DNA of 7,373 bases from Wenzhouxiangellaceae bacterium (GTDB lineage: Bacteria; Pseudomonadota; Gammaproteobacteria; Xanthomonadales; Wenzhouxiangellaceae), in contig JALQZL010000069.1 of NCBI GenBank assembly GCA_023258355.1, forward strand, positions 279-7,651, given 5' to 3'. Each line of letters starts with the position of its first letter. Positions within the stretch are counted from its first letter, which is position 1. The translations under genes were made by a program, and so were the position numbers. Below the pieces are notes generated by a model that did no database searches, was not told the DNA's origin, and saw only the letters and a program-made list of their open reading frames with translations. Below, piece after piece: positions 1 through 5,975 of the stretch.

Positions 1-776
1 GCAGAGGCATGCATCTGTAACGCACTGGCTTCAGAGAGTGTCGCTAGCTTCTCGAAATCTTTTGCCAAAACGGCCCGATGTGCCTCTCCAAAGCGAAGCT
101 CATTATGCTCCACCCATTTGGCATAAAAGGGCGAGGACTGCATGGTGTGCTGCATGCCTTCCCTGGATGAAATGGCCTTCTTTTTCAAATCGGTCACAGC
201 CACAATGACTTCCAAAGGCCAAGCCGATGCCTCTAAGATGGGTCTAGCAACCGCATCGCTGCCATCTTCTGTGTCTCCTCGATCTAAGGCGACGAACCCA
301 CCAAACAAAGACCTGGCCGCCGAACCAGAGCCCTGCCTGGCCATGGCACTCAATGCTGATCTATCCAGCGCTAAGCCGAACACCGCATTGGCCGCCAATG
401 TCAGTGCCGCAAATCCTGACGCTGAGGAAGCCAGACCTGCGGCTGTTGGGAAATTGTTTTCACTCTCCACGTGACAGTAGGCATCTGGTTGACGCGCACG
501 GAGGCGAAAGTCATCCAAGAAATGAGCGATTCGTGGGTCATCCCGAGTCTGCCCATTTAAGACAAAGTGATCGGCATGCAGGCTGGGATCAATCCATAGT
601 GTGGTTGTGGTATGCAGCTGATCCAAAGTGACTGACAAAGAACTTGTGGCTGGCAGATTAAGCTCGGGGTAAGCATGCGATAGGCGTTTACCCCAATACT
701 TAATGAGCGCAATGTTGGACCCTGCCCTTGCGCTCACTCGGCCATCGGAGACTCGACGATTGTCCGACATGTTCAT
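1..776 (-). CDS. mvaD: diphosphomevalonate decarboxylase, 3' end cut by window edge
   Basis: Mevalonate diphosphate decarboxylase (EC 4.1.1.33) makes isopentenyl diphosphate from mevalonate diphosphate using ATP, in the cytoplasm. Seen, numbering from the second ATG at 770: the family signature NIALIKYWGKR (19-29), NLPATSSLSVTL (38-49), the GHMP-type phosphate loop PTAAGLASSASG (108-119) and GSGSAARSLFGGF (147-159), which holds the conserved substrate-binding Arg. The reading ends inside the conserved LQMHA segment near residue 254. The family is about 320-340 residues long, so roughly 70 C-terminal residues, including the catalytic Asp, lie outside the window. Two in-frame ATGs (776 and 770) follow the kinase stop codon by 2 and 8 bases. 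Neither has a clear ribosome binding site, so translation may be coupled to the upstream gene; I took the first. The family call is very secure. The start is uncertain by two codons. Confidence 0.95.
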   Translation of the reverse strand, partial: MNMSDNRRVSDGRVSARAGSNIALIKYWGKRLSHAYPELNLPATSSLSVTLDQLHTTTTLWIDPSLHADHFVLNGQTRDDPRIAHFLDDFRLRARQPDAYCHVESENNFPTAAGLASSASGFAALTLAANAVFGLALDRSALSAMARQGSGSAARSLFGGFVALDRGDTEDGSDAVARPILEASAWPLEVIVAVTDLKKKAISSREGMQHTMQSSPFYAKWVEHNELRFGEAHRAVLAKDFEKLATLSEASALQMHAS

Positions 777-778
777 AC

Positions 779-2098
779 TTAATCTAGCACTTGAAACCGA
801 GCCCTTGGAAACTCAATACGAATTTCTGTGCCCAAGCCCTCTTCACTCTGCGCACGCAAGTCCCAAGCAAAGCGATCACACAGCCTTCTGACGATGGCCA
901 ACCCGAGGCCGTAGCCCTCATTGCTTCGATCATGTCCCCGCACAAACGGTTGAAACATTTGCTCAATCTCAGATTCACCCATGCCGCAGCCTGTGTCTTT
1001 GATAACAACACCCCGACGATCAATCAACACCTCAACGGAACCTTGGTCGGTATACATCATAGCGTTTCTGATGAGATTGGTAAAAAGAATAGAGAGCACA
1101 CGCGCAGGTGCCTCTAATTCCAAAACGCCTTCCGCACGCAAATGATACGCCACCTCGGGCTGACCCACAGCGCTACCAATTTCCTCTAAAAGCTCCTCTA
1201 AAAGCTGATTGATGTTCACAGAGTCAGTCGATAAGGATGATTCAGCGTCGCGTGCAAGCAGCAACAATGTCTCTACCAACTCCTCCATGCCACTCACCGT
1301 TCGGTGCATGCGTGCAATCACAGCTTGTCGCTTTTCTGGCTGGTCGAAACGCTCAAGCAAATCGAGGTTAGCTTTCAAAACAGCCAGTGGGGTTCTGAGT
1401 TCATGGCTGGCATTACGGGTAAAATTGCGCTCACGCTTTAATGAGGACTCAATGCGAGAGATGAATTGATTGAAAGCGTTAACCAAAGTGAGCACTTCTG
1501 TATCGTCAACATCGCCGAAATCGCTTCCTTCCAGCGGTTCAAAGTAATCTGACTTGATATCGTAATTTCTGACTCGCTCTGCTAAGTGCACCATCGTTGA
1601 CACTGCTCGCCTGGCCATGACATAACCAGCCCAAGTCATCAAATAGATCAACAGAAGGACTGCTGTGAGCGGCGCTATCCCAAAATAAAGCGCCAACTGA
1701 GACACTTGCACCTGATCAAAAACTAAGAAAAGACGCGCATTTTGCTCAGATGATACAAACACCAGGGGCCTAAATCCTGTTTCCTTGGTCACACGATAAA
1801 ACCCATCGGTTTTGTTGTGCAACCAAGTTGGCAAATCAGCCTCATCGTCGCGCGTGCTGAGATAACCAGTTAGGTTATTGGTGTTTGGCAATGCAAAGTT
1901 TGCGTCCTTTTGATAGTGCTCCCAAAAATGCATGGCCTCCCCAGTCAGCGCCTCTTTCAAAAGCACACGCTCAGCGATTAAGCCAGCGGCAAAGACGCCC
2001 AAGACAGTGGCCAGACTAATCGCAATGATCTGGAGGACAAAAACACGAACCAACTTGGTGTTGATGCCACCGGTGTTGAGCCATTTGCGCGGCGTCAT
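779..2098 (-). CDS. membrane sensor histidine kinase, no response regulator in view
   Basis: A 439-residue HisKA/HATPase_c sensor kinase of the inner membrane. Seen: a first membrane helix about residues 18-42; a periplasmic segment of about 90 residues (43-135) with no domain I recognise; a second helix about 136-160; a HAMP-like linker about 161-225; the H box NASHELRTPLAVL with His232 as the phosphorylation site; the N box NLIRNAMMYT (Asn345); the G1 box DTGCGM (368-373); the F box MFQPFVRG (381-388); and the G2 box GYGLGLAIVRRL (395-406). All catalytic motifs are intact. The ATG lies 3 bases after the methyltransferase stop codon and has no evident Shine-Dalgarno sequence, suggesting coupled translation. 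No response regulator gene is in the window, so the partner must be beyond the left edge or elsewhere. The signal sensed is unknown. The link to lipid or isoprenoid genes is inference from position. Confidence 0.93.
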   Translation of the reverse strand: MTPRKWLNTGGINTKLVRVFVLQIIAISLATVLGVFAAGLIAERVLLKEALTGEAMHFWEHYQKDANFALPNTNNLTGYLSTRDDEADLPTWLHNKTDGFYRVTKETGFRPLVFVSSEQNARLFLVFDQVQVSQLALYFGIAPLTAVLLLIYLMTWAGYVMARRAVSTMVHLAERVRNYDIKSDYFEPLEGSDFGDVDDTEVLTLVNAFNQFISRIESSLKRERNFTRNASHELRTPLAVLKANLDLLERFDQPEKRQAVIARMHRTVSGMEELVETLLLLARDAESSLSTDSVNINQLLEELLEEIGSAVGQPEVAYHLRAEGVLELEAPARVLSILFTNLIRNAMMYTDQGSVEVLIDRRGVVIKDTGCGMGESEIEQMFQPFVRGHDRSNEGYGLGLAIVRRLCDRFAWDLRAQSEEGLGTEIRIEFPRARFQVLD

Positions 2099-2101
2099 GA
2101 T

Positions 2102-3127
2102 TTAGCGCCGACGAAAGCGATAATGTGCCACCGGCCAAGCTTGGCCCTTGTCGTATGCAAAGAGCTCTTCACAAGCCATAAAGAATAAACGCCAACGCTG
2201 ACCCCATACACGCCAGTCAGATCCATAAACACGCGCCAAAATGGGATCAACCGACTCTCGATGAGCATCCATCTTTTCCAACCAAGCGCGTAGTGTCTTT
2301 GCGTAGTGTTCGCCACTAAACAAGTGGCGTGCTTCCATTTTTAAGTCATCTTGAAAATGCAAGAGCGTATCGGCTGCAGGCATCAATCCGCCACTAAAAA
2401 AATACTTTGCCATCCAATCATTCTCAGACTCCACCTCAAAAGGATAGGCAATAAAGCGGTGACAAAATATGTGGACGAATAAAACACCATTGGGTTTTAA
2501 CCATGCGCCAATTCGCGCCATCAGTTGCTTGTAATTACGAACGTGCTCAAACATCTCTACTGACACAATGCGGTCAAACTGTGCATCAAGCTGGAGTGTG
2601 TTGACATCACAGGTCACCACCTCCAGATTCTCAAGCCCCATGGCCTTGGCTTTGGCGTCAATCGCTTGCTTCTGGGAGGCAGAATTGGATACTGCCGTTA
2701 TCTGACTATTTGGATAATGCTCTGCCATCCAAAGGGACAGAGAACCCCAGCCACATCCCAGTTCTAAAATGGATTGACCATCCGATAACTGTGCGTGCTC
2801 TGCGGTCGCAACCAGCATGGCTTCCTCTGCCTGGTCCAAGTCACACACCCCTTCTGGCCAATAACCACTCGAGTATTTGAGACGTTTTCCGAGGACAATC
2901 TCAAAGAAATCAGCATCCACCTCATAGTGTTGCTCATTGGCTTTCTCAGTCTCTACGGCAATTGGGGAGTTGGCTAAGGTATCCATCAACGCTTGAATAC
3001 GGTCTGATTGACGCTCGACATCGTTCAAATGCTCAGCCAAGAGCTTCCGCCTTAGGCGTTGCCGAATGCCCATGCGAATCAGAGCATCTGGCACATAACC
3101 TCGCTCAACCCAGTCAATGATTGCCAT
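2102..3127 (-). CDS. CFA-like SAM-dependent methyltransferase
   Basis: A 341-residue class I methyltransferase of the cyclopropane-fatty-acid synthase superfamily. Seen: the N-terminal helical region; QHYEVDADFFEIVLG (67-80) followed by KYSSGYW, the lipid-proximal signature of this group; SAM motif I ILELGCGWGSLSLW (120-133); EMFEHV (191-196); and YFFSGGLMPA (242-251). The pattern is nearer to the group that includes plant coclaurine-N-methyltransferase-like proteins than to E. coli Cfa: where Cfa reads WHNFG, this protein reads RHLFSGEHY (267-275). It may therefore methylate an unsaturated membrane lipid without forming a cyclopropane ring. Known context: CFA-like enzymes belong to the Rhodobacter RpoE-ChrR singlet-oxygen regulon and take part in methylated or furan fatty acid synthesis. 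Whether this one does so is inference. It follows the DUF2878 gene by 13 bases, with a good ribosome binding site overlapping that gene's stop codon. The superfamily call is secure; the substrate is not. Confidence 0.9.
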   Translation of the reverse strand: MAIIDWVERGYVPDALIRMGIRQRLRRKLLAEHLNDVERQSDRIQALMDTLANSPIAVETEKANEQHYEVDADFFEIVLGKRLKYSSGYWPEGVCDLDQAEEAMLVATAEHAQLSDGQSILELGCGWGSLSLWMAEHYPNSQITAVSNSASQKQAIDAKAKAMGLENLEVVTCDVNTLQLDAQFDRIVSVEMFEHVRNYKQLMARIGAWLKPNGVLFVHIFCHRFIAYPFEVESENDWMAKYFFSGGLMPAADTLLHFQDDLKMEARHLFSGEHYAKTLRAWLEKMDAHRESVDPILARVYGSDWRVWGQRWRLFFMACEELFAYDKGQAWPVAHYRFRRR

Positions 3128-3133
3128 GAAAGA

Positions 3134-3142
3134 CCTGCTCCT
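3134..3142 (-). promoter_or_regulatory. ribosome binding site of the methyltransferase gene
   Basis: On the minus strand AGGAG (3142-3138) runs into CAGG (3137-3134), placed 6-10 bases ahead of the ATG at 3127. It overlaps the TAG stop of the DUF2878 gene (3143-3141). This supports the chosen start and suggests that the two genes are translated from one mRNA. Confidence 0.7.
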
Positions 3143-3686
3143 ATGTCAAACGATCTGGCGTGGGTGGCACTTCAGCTATCCGTGACCTCCCTAACCAAAA
3201 CAGTGCGGGCAACAGGATAGCCCAACTCAGGCCTGTCGCCAACACCACTTGCCAAAAAGGCGCCACCCACTCGGCCGCGCCTAATCGCGATCCCGCGTAA
3301 TAAGACATGGGCGAGCCGATTCCACCGAAGAGTGCCGCCCACACAAGTTTGCTTTTAAAAAATTGAAGTGAGTGGTTGATGGCAAGCGCCAAAGCAAGCC
3401 ATAAGAGCATGATCCAAGCAGGGGCAAATTCAGGCGACGGCCACGGCATGGCGTAATCGATTAATCCCATTTGTATCCAGAGCGTGTCCAAGACGATTCC
3501 CAGGCCCAGACACACCCAAACCATCGTCCAATCCATGGGGTGACGGTTTTTCGGATGGAGCTGCCAAGCGGCCAAAAGCCCAACGACCGCAAAGCCAGGC
3601 CAGCCCCACCCATAAGCAGCGCCAGCGACACAGGCAGGCCAACTAATCTGAAAGAGGCCTTGGTTTATCCAGAATGCTCGATTCAT
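3141..3686 (-). CDS. DUF2878 family inner-membrane protein
   Basis: A 181-residue, very hydrophobic protein of the DUF2878 family, function unknown. Predicted membrane segments by eye are about 9-27, 31-43, 54-74, 88-106, 113-133 and 143-166. Family-like features seen are the early NQGLFQISW (8-16), an Asp in LDTLW (66-70), APAWIMLLW (88-96), NHSLQFF (104-110), GSPMSYYAGSRLGA (124-137) and a short polar C-terminal tail. DUF2878 genes are commonly found beside CFA-like methyltransferases, DUF1365 and FAD oxidoreductases in gammaproteobacteria, and the methyltransferase follows here. An in-frame TGA (3704-3702) six codons upstream, with no start codon between, makes the ATG at 3686 the first possible start. 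It has no clear Shine-Dalgarno sequence. It heads the likely operon and is preceded by a strong inverted repeat. Confidence 0.85.
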   Translation of the reverse strand: MNRAFWINQGLFQISWPACVAGAAYGWGWPGFAVVGLLAAWQLHPKNRHPMDWTMVWVCLGLGIVLDTLWIQMGLIDYAMPWPSPEFAPAWIMLLWLALALAINHSLQFFKSKLVWAALFGGIGSPMSYYAGSRLGAAEWVAPFWQVVLATGLSWAILLPALFWLGRSRIAEVPPTPDRLT

Positions 3687-3699
3687 CGTGCTATTGTGC

Positions 3700-3731
3700 G
3701 CTCAGGCAGTCAGGTTTCTGTGAACCTGAGC
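3700..3731. repeat. nested inverted repeats in the divergent promoter region
   Basis: TCAGGTT-TCTGTG-AACCTGA (3710-3729) is a perfect 7-base inverted repeat with a 6-base centre. The right arm can also pair with a second upstream copy: GCTCAGG (3700-3706) is the exact reverse complement of CCTGAGC (3725-3731). The two left arms form a direct repeat of TCAGG with an 8-base period (3702 and 3710). It lies 14 to 45 bases upstream of the DUF2878 start and 69 to 100 bases upstream of the lipoprotein start. It could be a regulator operator serving both directions, or a pair of alternative hairpins in the 5' leader of the minus-strand mRNA. The symmetry is directly visible. The function is inferred. 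Confidence 0.6.
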
Positions 3732-3750
3732 CTTCACCTTGGCTTGACGA

Positions 3751-3779
3751 CGATCCCGCACACTCGTGGCTTCATAAGC
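3751..3779 (+). promoter_or_regulatory. possible ECF11/RpoE-like promoter for the NTF2-like lipoprotein
   Basis: CGATCC (3751-3756) resembles the TGATCC -35 element reported for Rhodobacter RpoE-type sigma factors, and TAAG (3775-3778) resembles the -10 element, with 18 bases between them. The -10 lies 21 bases ahead of the lipoprotein start. No good sigma-70 pair is visible here; TTGACG at 3744-3749 lacks a suitably spaced -10. The match is short and one base of the -35 differs, so this rests mainly on the gene's usual association with the ChrR-type cluster. Confidence 0.25.
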
Positions 3780-3799
3780 AAATAATCAAGGCAACTGGC

Positions 3800-4411
3800 A
3801 TGCTAGTGAAAAGATTGGTGAGCGCGATTGGGGTCACATCCCTCGGTGGCTTGGTCGTGGTGGCACTTTCAGCCTGTGGTGCATCGAGCACTGAACTGGC
3901 TGCGCGGCGTGCCAAGTCCAATGTTGATGCCTACCTTCAGGCACTCAATACCTATCCTGGTAGTGCGGCAGAGATTGATGCTGGCCTGGTGAGATTTGAA
4001 GCCATGTATCGTGATCTCACGGCAGCAGAGCTAGGTGATTTAGTTGAAACCGTTTACGCAGAATCGATCTTTTTCAATGACACGCTACACACATTCACTG
4101 ACAGAGCTTCTCTAAAAGCCTACATGACTGAAACGGGTGCCAACCTAGCAACCAGTCAGGTGGAGATTCAGCAAGTGGTGAGTCAAGGCGCCGATGTGTT
4201 TGTCCGTTGGACAATGTACTTTGAAGCCGGCGAATCAGACACTCCCATTCAATCTCACTCCATCGGCATCAGTCATTTGCGATTCAATGACGATGGACAA
4301 GTCATTCTCCACCAGGACTACTGGGACAGTGCGGGTGGCCTCTATACCCACTTGCCTGTCATTGGGGCACTTCTTCGGGCTGCACAAAAAGAGCTTGGCA
4401 AACCCGATTAG
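3800..4411 (+). CDS. SnoaL/NTF2-like predicted lipoprotein
   Basis: A 203-residue protein with a lipoprotein signal and an NTF2-like alpha-beta barrel domain. Seen: basic MLVKR, a hydrophobic stretch (10-23), and the lipobox LSAC with Cys26. Gly at +2 fits sorting to the outer membrane. The NTF2-like part runs from about 60 to 183, with YAESIFFNDTLHTF (86-99), DVFVRWTMYF (132-141), ISHLRFNDDGQV (157-168) and HQDYWDSAGGLYTHLPVIG (171-189). The DYW...LYxHLP ending is typical of the NTF2-like protein encoded in gammaproteobacterial clusters with ChrR, a CFA-like enzyme and DUF2878. Here it sits divergent to that pair, 113 bases away. The frame is open from 3674, but the ATG at 3800 gives a clean signal peptide and has AAGG (3788-3791) upstream. 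The pocket residues and ligand are unknown. The usual homologues are, to my knowledge, not lipoproteins. Confidence 0.85.
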   Translation: MLVKRLVSAIGVTSLGGLVVVALSACGASSTELAARRAKSNVDAYLQALNTYPGSAAEIDAGLVRFEAMYRDLTAAELGDLVETVYAESIFFNDTLHTFTDRASLKAYMTETGANLATSQVEIQQVVSQGADVFVRWTMYFEAGESDTPIQSHSIGISHLRFNDDGQVILHQDYWDSAGGLYTHLPVIGALLRAAQKELGKPD

Positions 4412-4417
4412 GGCGAA

Positions 4418-5878
4418 TCACCCCGAATTATCTGCCCAAGTGGCCATAAACTCTGGCACGCTCATAGAGGTGTAGGCATCTTTCGCCCGCATAAGCGATT
4501 GAATAGTGGCTGCTGGATCACTGGCAAAATGATCCGCTATGGCTTGTTCAAACTTAGATTCTAAAATCGGTATCCCCTCGTGGCGACGGCGCCGATGTCC
4601 AATGGGGAAGTCTACCTGGACGCGTTCGCTAGACGATCCATCTTTGAAAAATATCTGGAGCGCGTTCCCGATCGCCCTTTGCTCTGGGTCAAAGTAAGCC
4701 TCAGTGAATGACTTATTTTCCCTGACCGCCATTTTCTCCCTTAGCTGATCGATGCGCGGATCAGCAGCGACCTGATCCGTGTAAGATTCCGCCGTCAACT
4801 CACCAAATATGAGGGGCACGGCGACCATGTATTGGATACAGTGGTCTCGGTCTGCATAATTATTGAGTGGGCCGGTCTTATCAATGATTCTGGCACCGGC
4901 TTCTTGAGTCTCAATTTCAATGCGCTCTATCTCGTCTAAGCGGTCCGCGACCTGTGGGTGCAGCGCCATGGCGCACTCTACCGCTGTTTGGGCATGAAAC
5001 TCCGCTGGGAAAGCGATTTTGAATAGGATATTCTCCATCACATAACTACCCAACGGACGCTCTAAAACAATCTCTTGGCCTTTGAAAAGGACATCTTGGA
5101 AACCCCAGCCCGGTGCTGTCAACGCAGACGGGTAGCCCATTTGCCCGCTGATGGTGAGCAATGACAGTTGAACCGCACGGCGGCAAGCATCGCCAGCCGC
5201 CCAACTTTTTCGAGGACCGGTGTTGGGTGCGTGTCGATAAGTTCTCAGTGCGCCACCATCCACCCAAGCTTGAGACAGGGCATCAATCACTTGCTCGCGC
5301 GAGCCTCCCAGCAGACGTGTCACGACCGCGGTAGAGGCCACTCGCACCAGCAGCACGTGATCGAGCCCCACCCGATTAAATGAGTTCTTCAGTGCCAAAA
5401 TGCCTTGGATCTCATGTGCCTGAACCATGGCTTTGAGGACCTCTGCCATCGTCATTGGGGCTTCGCCTTTGGCTTGGCGTTGCCGAGAAACATAATCAGC
5501 GACAGCCAAAATAGCGCCCAAATTGTCAGAAGGATGCCCCCACTCGGCGGCCAGCCAAGTGTCATTAAAATCAAGATACCGAATTAATACCCCAATATTA
5601 AACGCTGCCTGCACAGGCTCAAGCTCATCTGACCTTCCAGGAATGGGCACACCATTGGGTAGCTGCGCTCCAGGAACGACAGGACCCAACAAGCTCACAC
5701 AATCAGGGAATTTCAATGCGAGCATGGCACAAGCAAGCGAATCTTTCAGGCAGTAGTGCGCTGTCTCCAAGGCTTCCTCAGAGTCGATCGGTGTGTGGCA
5801 AACGTAATCTGCGATGGTGGCTAGCAAGCCATCAGGCTCTGGTCGATTGGCCGCACGGGTCATAATTTCGCTGGTCAT
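4418..5878 (-). CDS. prpD: 2-methylcitrate dehydratase
   Basis: PrpD (EC 4.2.1.79) dehydrates 2-methylcitrate to 2-methyl-cis-aconitate in the methylcitrate cycle for propionyl-CoA, in the cytoplasm. At 486 residues it matches the E. coli enzyme (483) along the whole length. Conserved blocks seen include TAHYCLKDSLAC (39-50), the signature LDFNDTWLAAEWGHPSDN (102-119), NSFNRVGLDHVLLV (165-178), LRTYRHAPNTG (211-221), MGYPSALTAP (247-256), FPAEFHAQTAVE (290-301), NYADRDHCIQYMVAVP (340-355) and FPIGHRRRRHEGIP (424-437). This is the PrpD type proper, not a generic MmgE/PrpD paralogue. The ATG at 5878 has GAGAG upstream; an alternative ATG five codons later has a poorer context. It is not in a prp operon: its 3' end faces the lipoprotein gene with a 6-base gap, and phhA diverges upstream. 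prpB, prpC and prpR are not in the window. Confidence 0.95.
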   Translation of the reverse strand: MTSEIMTRAANRPEPDGLLATIADYVCHTPIDSEEALETAHYCLKDSLACAMLALKFPDCVSLLGPVVPGAQLPNGVPIPGRSDELEPVQAAFNIGVLIRYLDFNDTWLAAEWGHPSDNLGAILAVADYVSRQRQAKGEAPMTMAEVLKAMVQAHEIQGILALKNSFNRVGLDHVLLVRVASTAVVTRLLGGSREQVIDALSQAWVDGGALRTYRHAPNTGPRKSWAAGDACRRAVQLSLLTISGQMGYPSALTAPGWGFQDVLFKGQEIVLERPLGSYVMENILFKIAFPAEFHAQTAVECAMALHPQVADRLDEIERIEIETQEAGARIIDKTGPLNNYADRDHCIQYMVAVPLIFGELTAESYTDQVAADPRIDQLREKMAVRENKSFTEAYFDPEQRAIGNALQIFFKDGSSSERVQVDFPIGHRRRRHEGIPILESKFEQAIADHFASDPAATIQSLMRAKDAYTSMSVPEFMATWADNSG

Positions 5879-5893
5879 GGTGGACTCTCAATT

Positions 5894-5916
5894 TTTGTGA
5901 CAAATTTAGGTGACAA
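5894..5916. promoter_or_regulatory. repeated GTGACAA motif between prpD and phhA
   Basis: GTGACAA occurs twice in the same orientation (5897-5903 and 5910-5916), 13 bases apart. The first copy sits in the palindrome TTTGT-G-ACAAA (5894-5904). In the 97-base divergent region this is the most regular feature and could be a regulator site shared by prpD and phhA. It does not match the TyrR/PhhR box (TGTAAA-N6-TTTACA) or a properly spaced CRP site. The repeat is seen; binding is inferred. Confidence 0.35.
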
Positions 5917-5940
5917 CTCACACTAAAGCCTTGGTATTCT
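5910..5940 (+). promoter_or_regulatory. phhA: weak sigma-70-like promoter candidate for phhA
   Basis: GTGACA or TGACAA (5910-5916) as -35 and TATTCT (5935-5940) as -10 are separated by 18-19 bases, 35 bases ahead of the phhA start. The match is mediocre and the -35 overlaps the second GTGACAA repeat. Confidence 0.25.
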
Positions 5941-5962
5941 ACACTTGTGTGGGGCAAAGTTC

Positions 5963-5969
5963 AGGAGGT
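5963..5969 (+). promoter_or_regulatory. phhA: strong ribosome binding site that fixes the phhA start
   Basis: AGGAGGT lies 7 bases ahead of a GTG (5976-5978). This near-perfect Shine-Dalgarno sequence decides the start against the earlier in-frame ATG at 5910, which has none and would add 22 residues unlike the family. Confidence 0.9.
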
Positions 5970-5975
5970 TTTTGC

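Noticed and set aside
142..1469. Plus-strand open frames across the mvaD and kinase genes (142-474, 353-631, 791-1117, 1209-1469)
   Set aside because: They lie opposite strongly conserved minus-strand coding sequence, have no recognisable domains, and look like antisense shadows.
3674..3799. Longer reading frame upstream of the NTF2-like lipoprotein
   Set aside because: It would bury the signal peptide 42 residues in and overlap the divergent gene. The ATG at 3800 gives a proper lipoprotein N-terminus.
4411..4424. GGG...CCC inverted repeat between the convergent lipoprotein gene and prpD, as a terminator
   Set aside because: The stem is only three bases long and has no T-run on either strand.
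5898..5922. TGTGA and TCACA half-sites suggesting a CRP site upstream of phhA
   Set aside because: The half-sites are too far apart (about 17 bases, where CRP needs 6), so they do not form a CRP site.
5941..5950. ACAC-TT-GTGT short palindrome upstream of phhA
   Set aside because: Four-base arms are too short to distinguish from chance, and nothing nearby supports a function.
5910..5975. Earlier in-frame ATG that would extend phhA by 22 residues
   Set aside because: It has no ribosome binding site, the extra residues do not resemble the family, and a near-perfect AGGAGGT sits correctly before the GTG at 5976.
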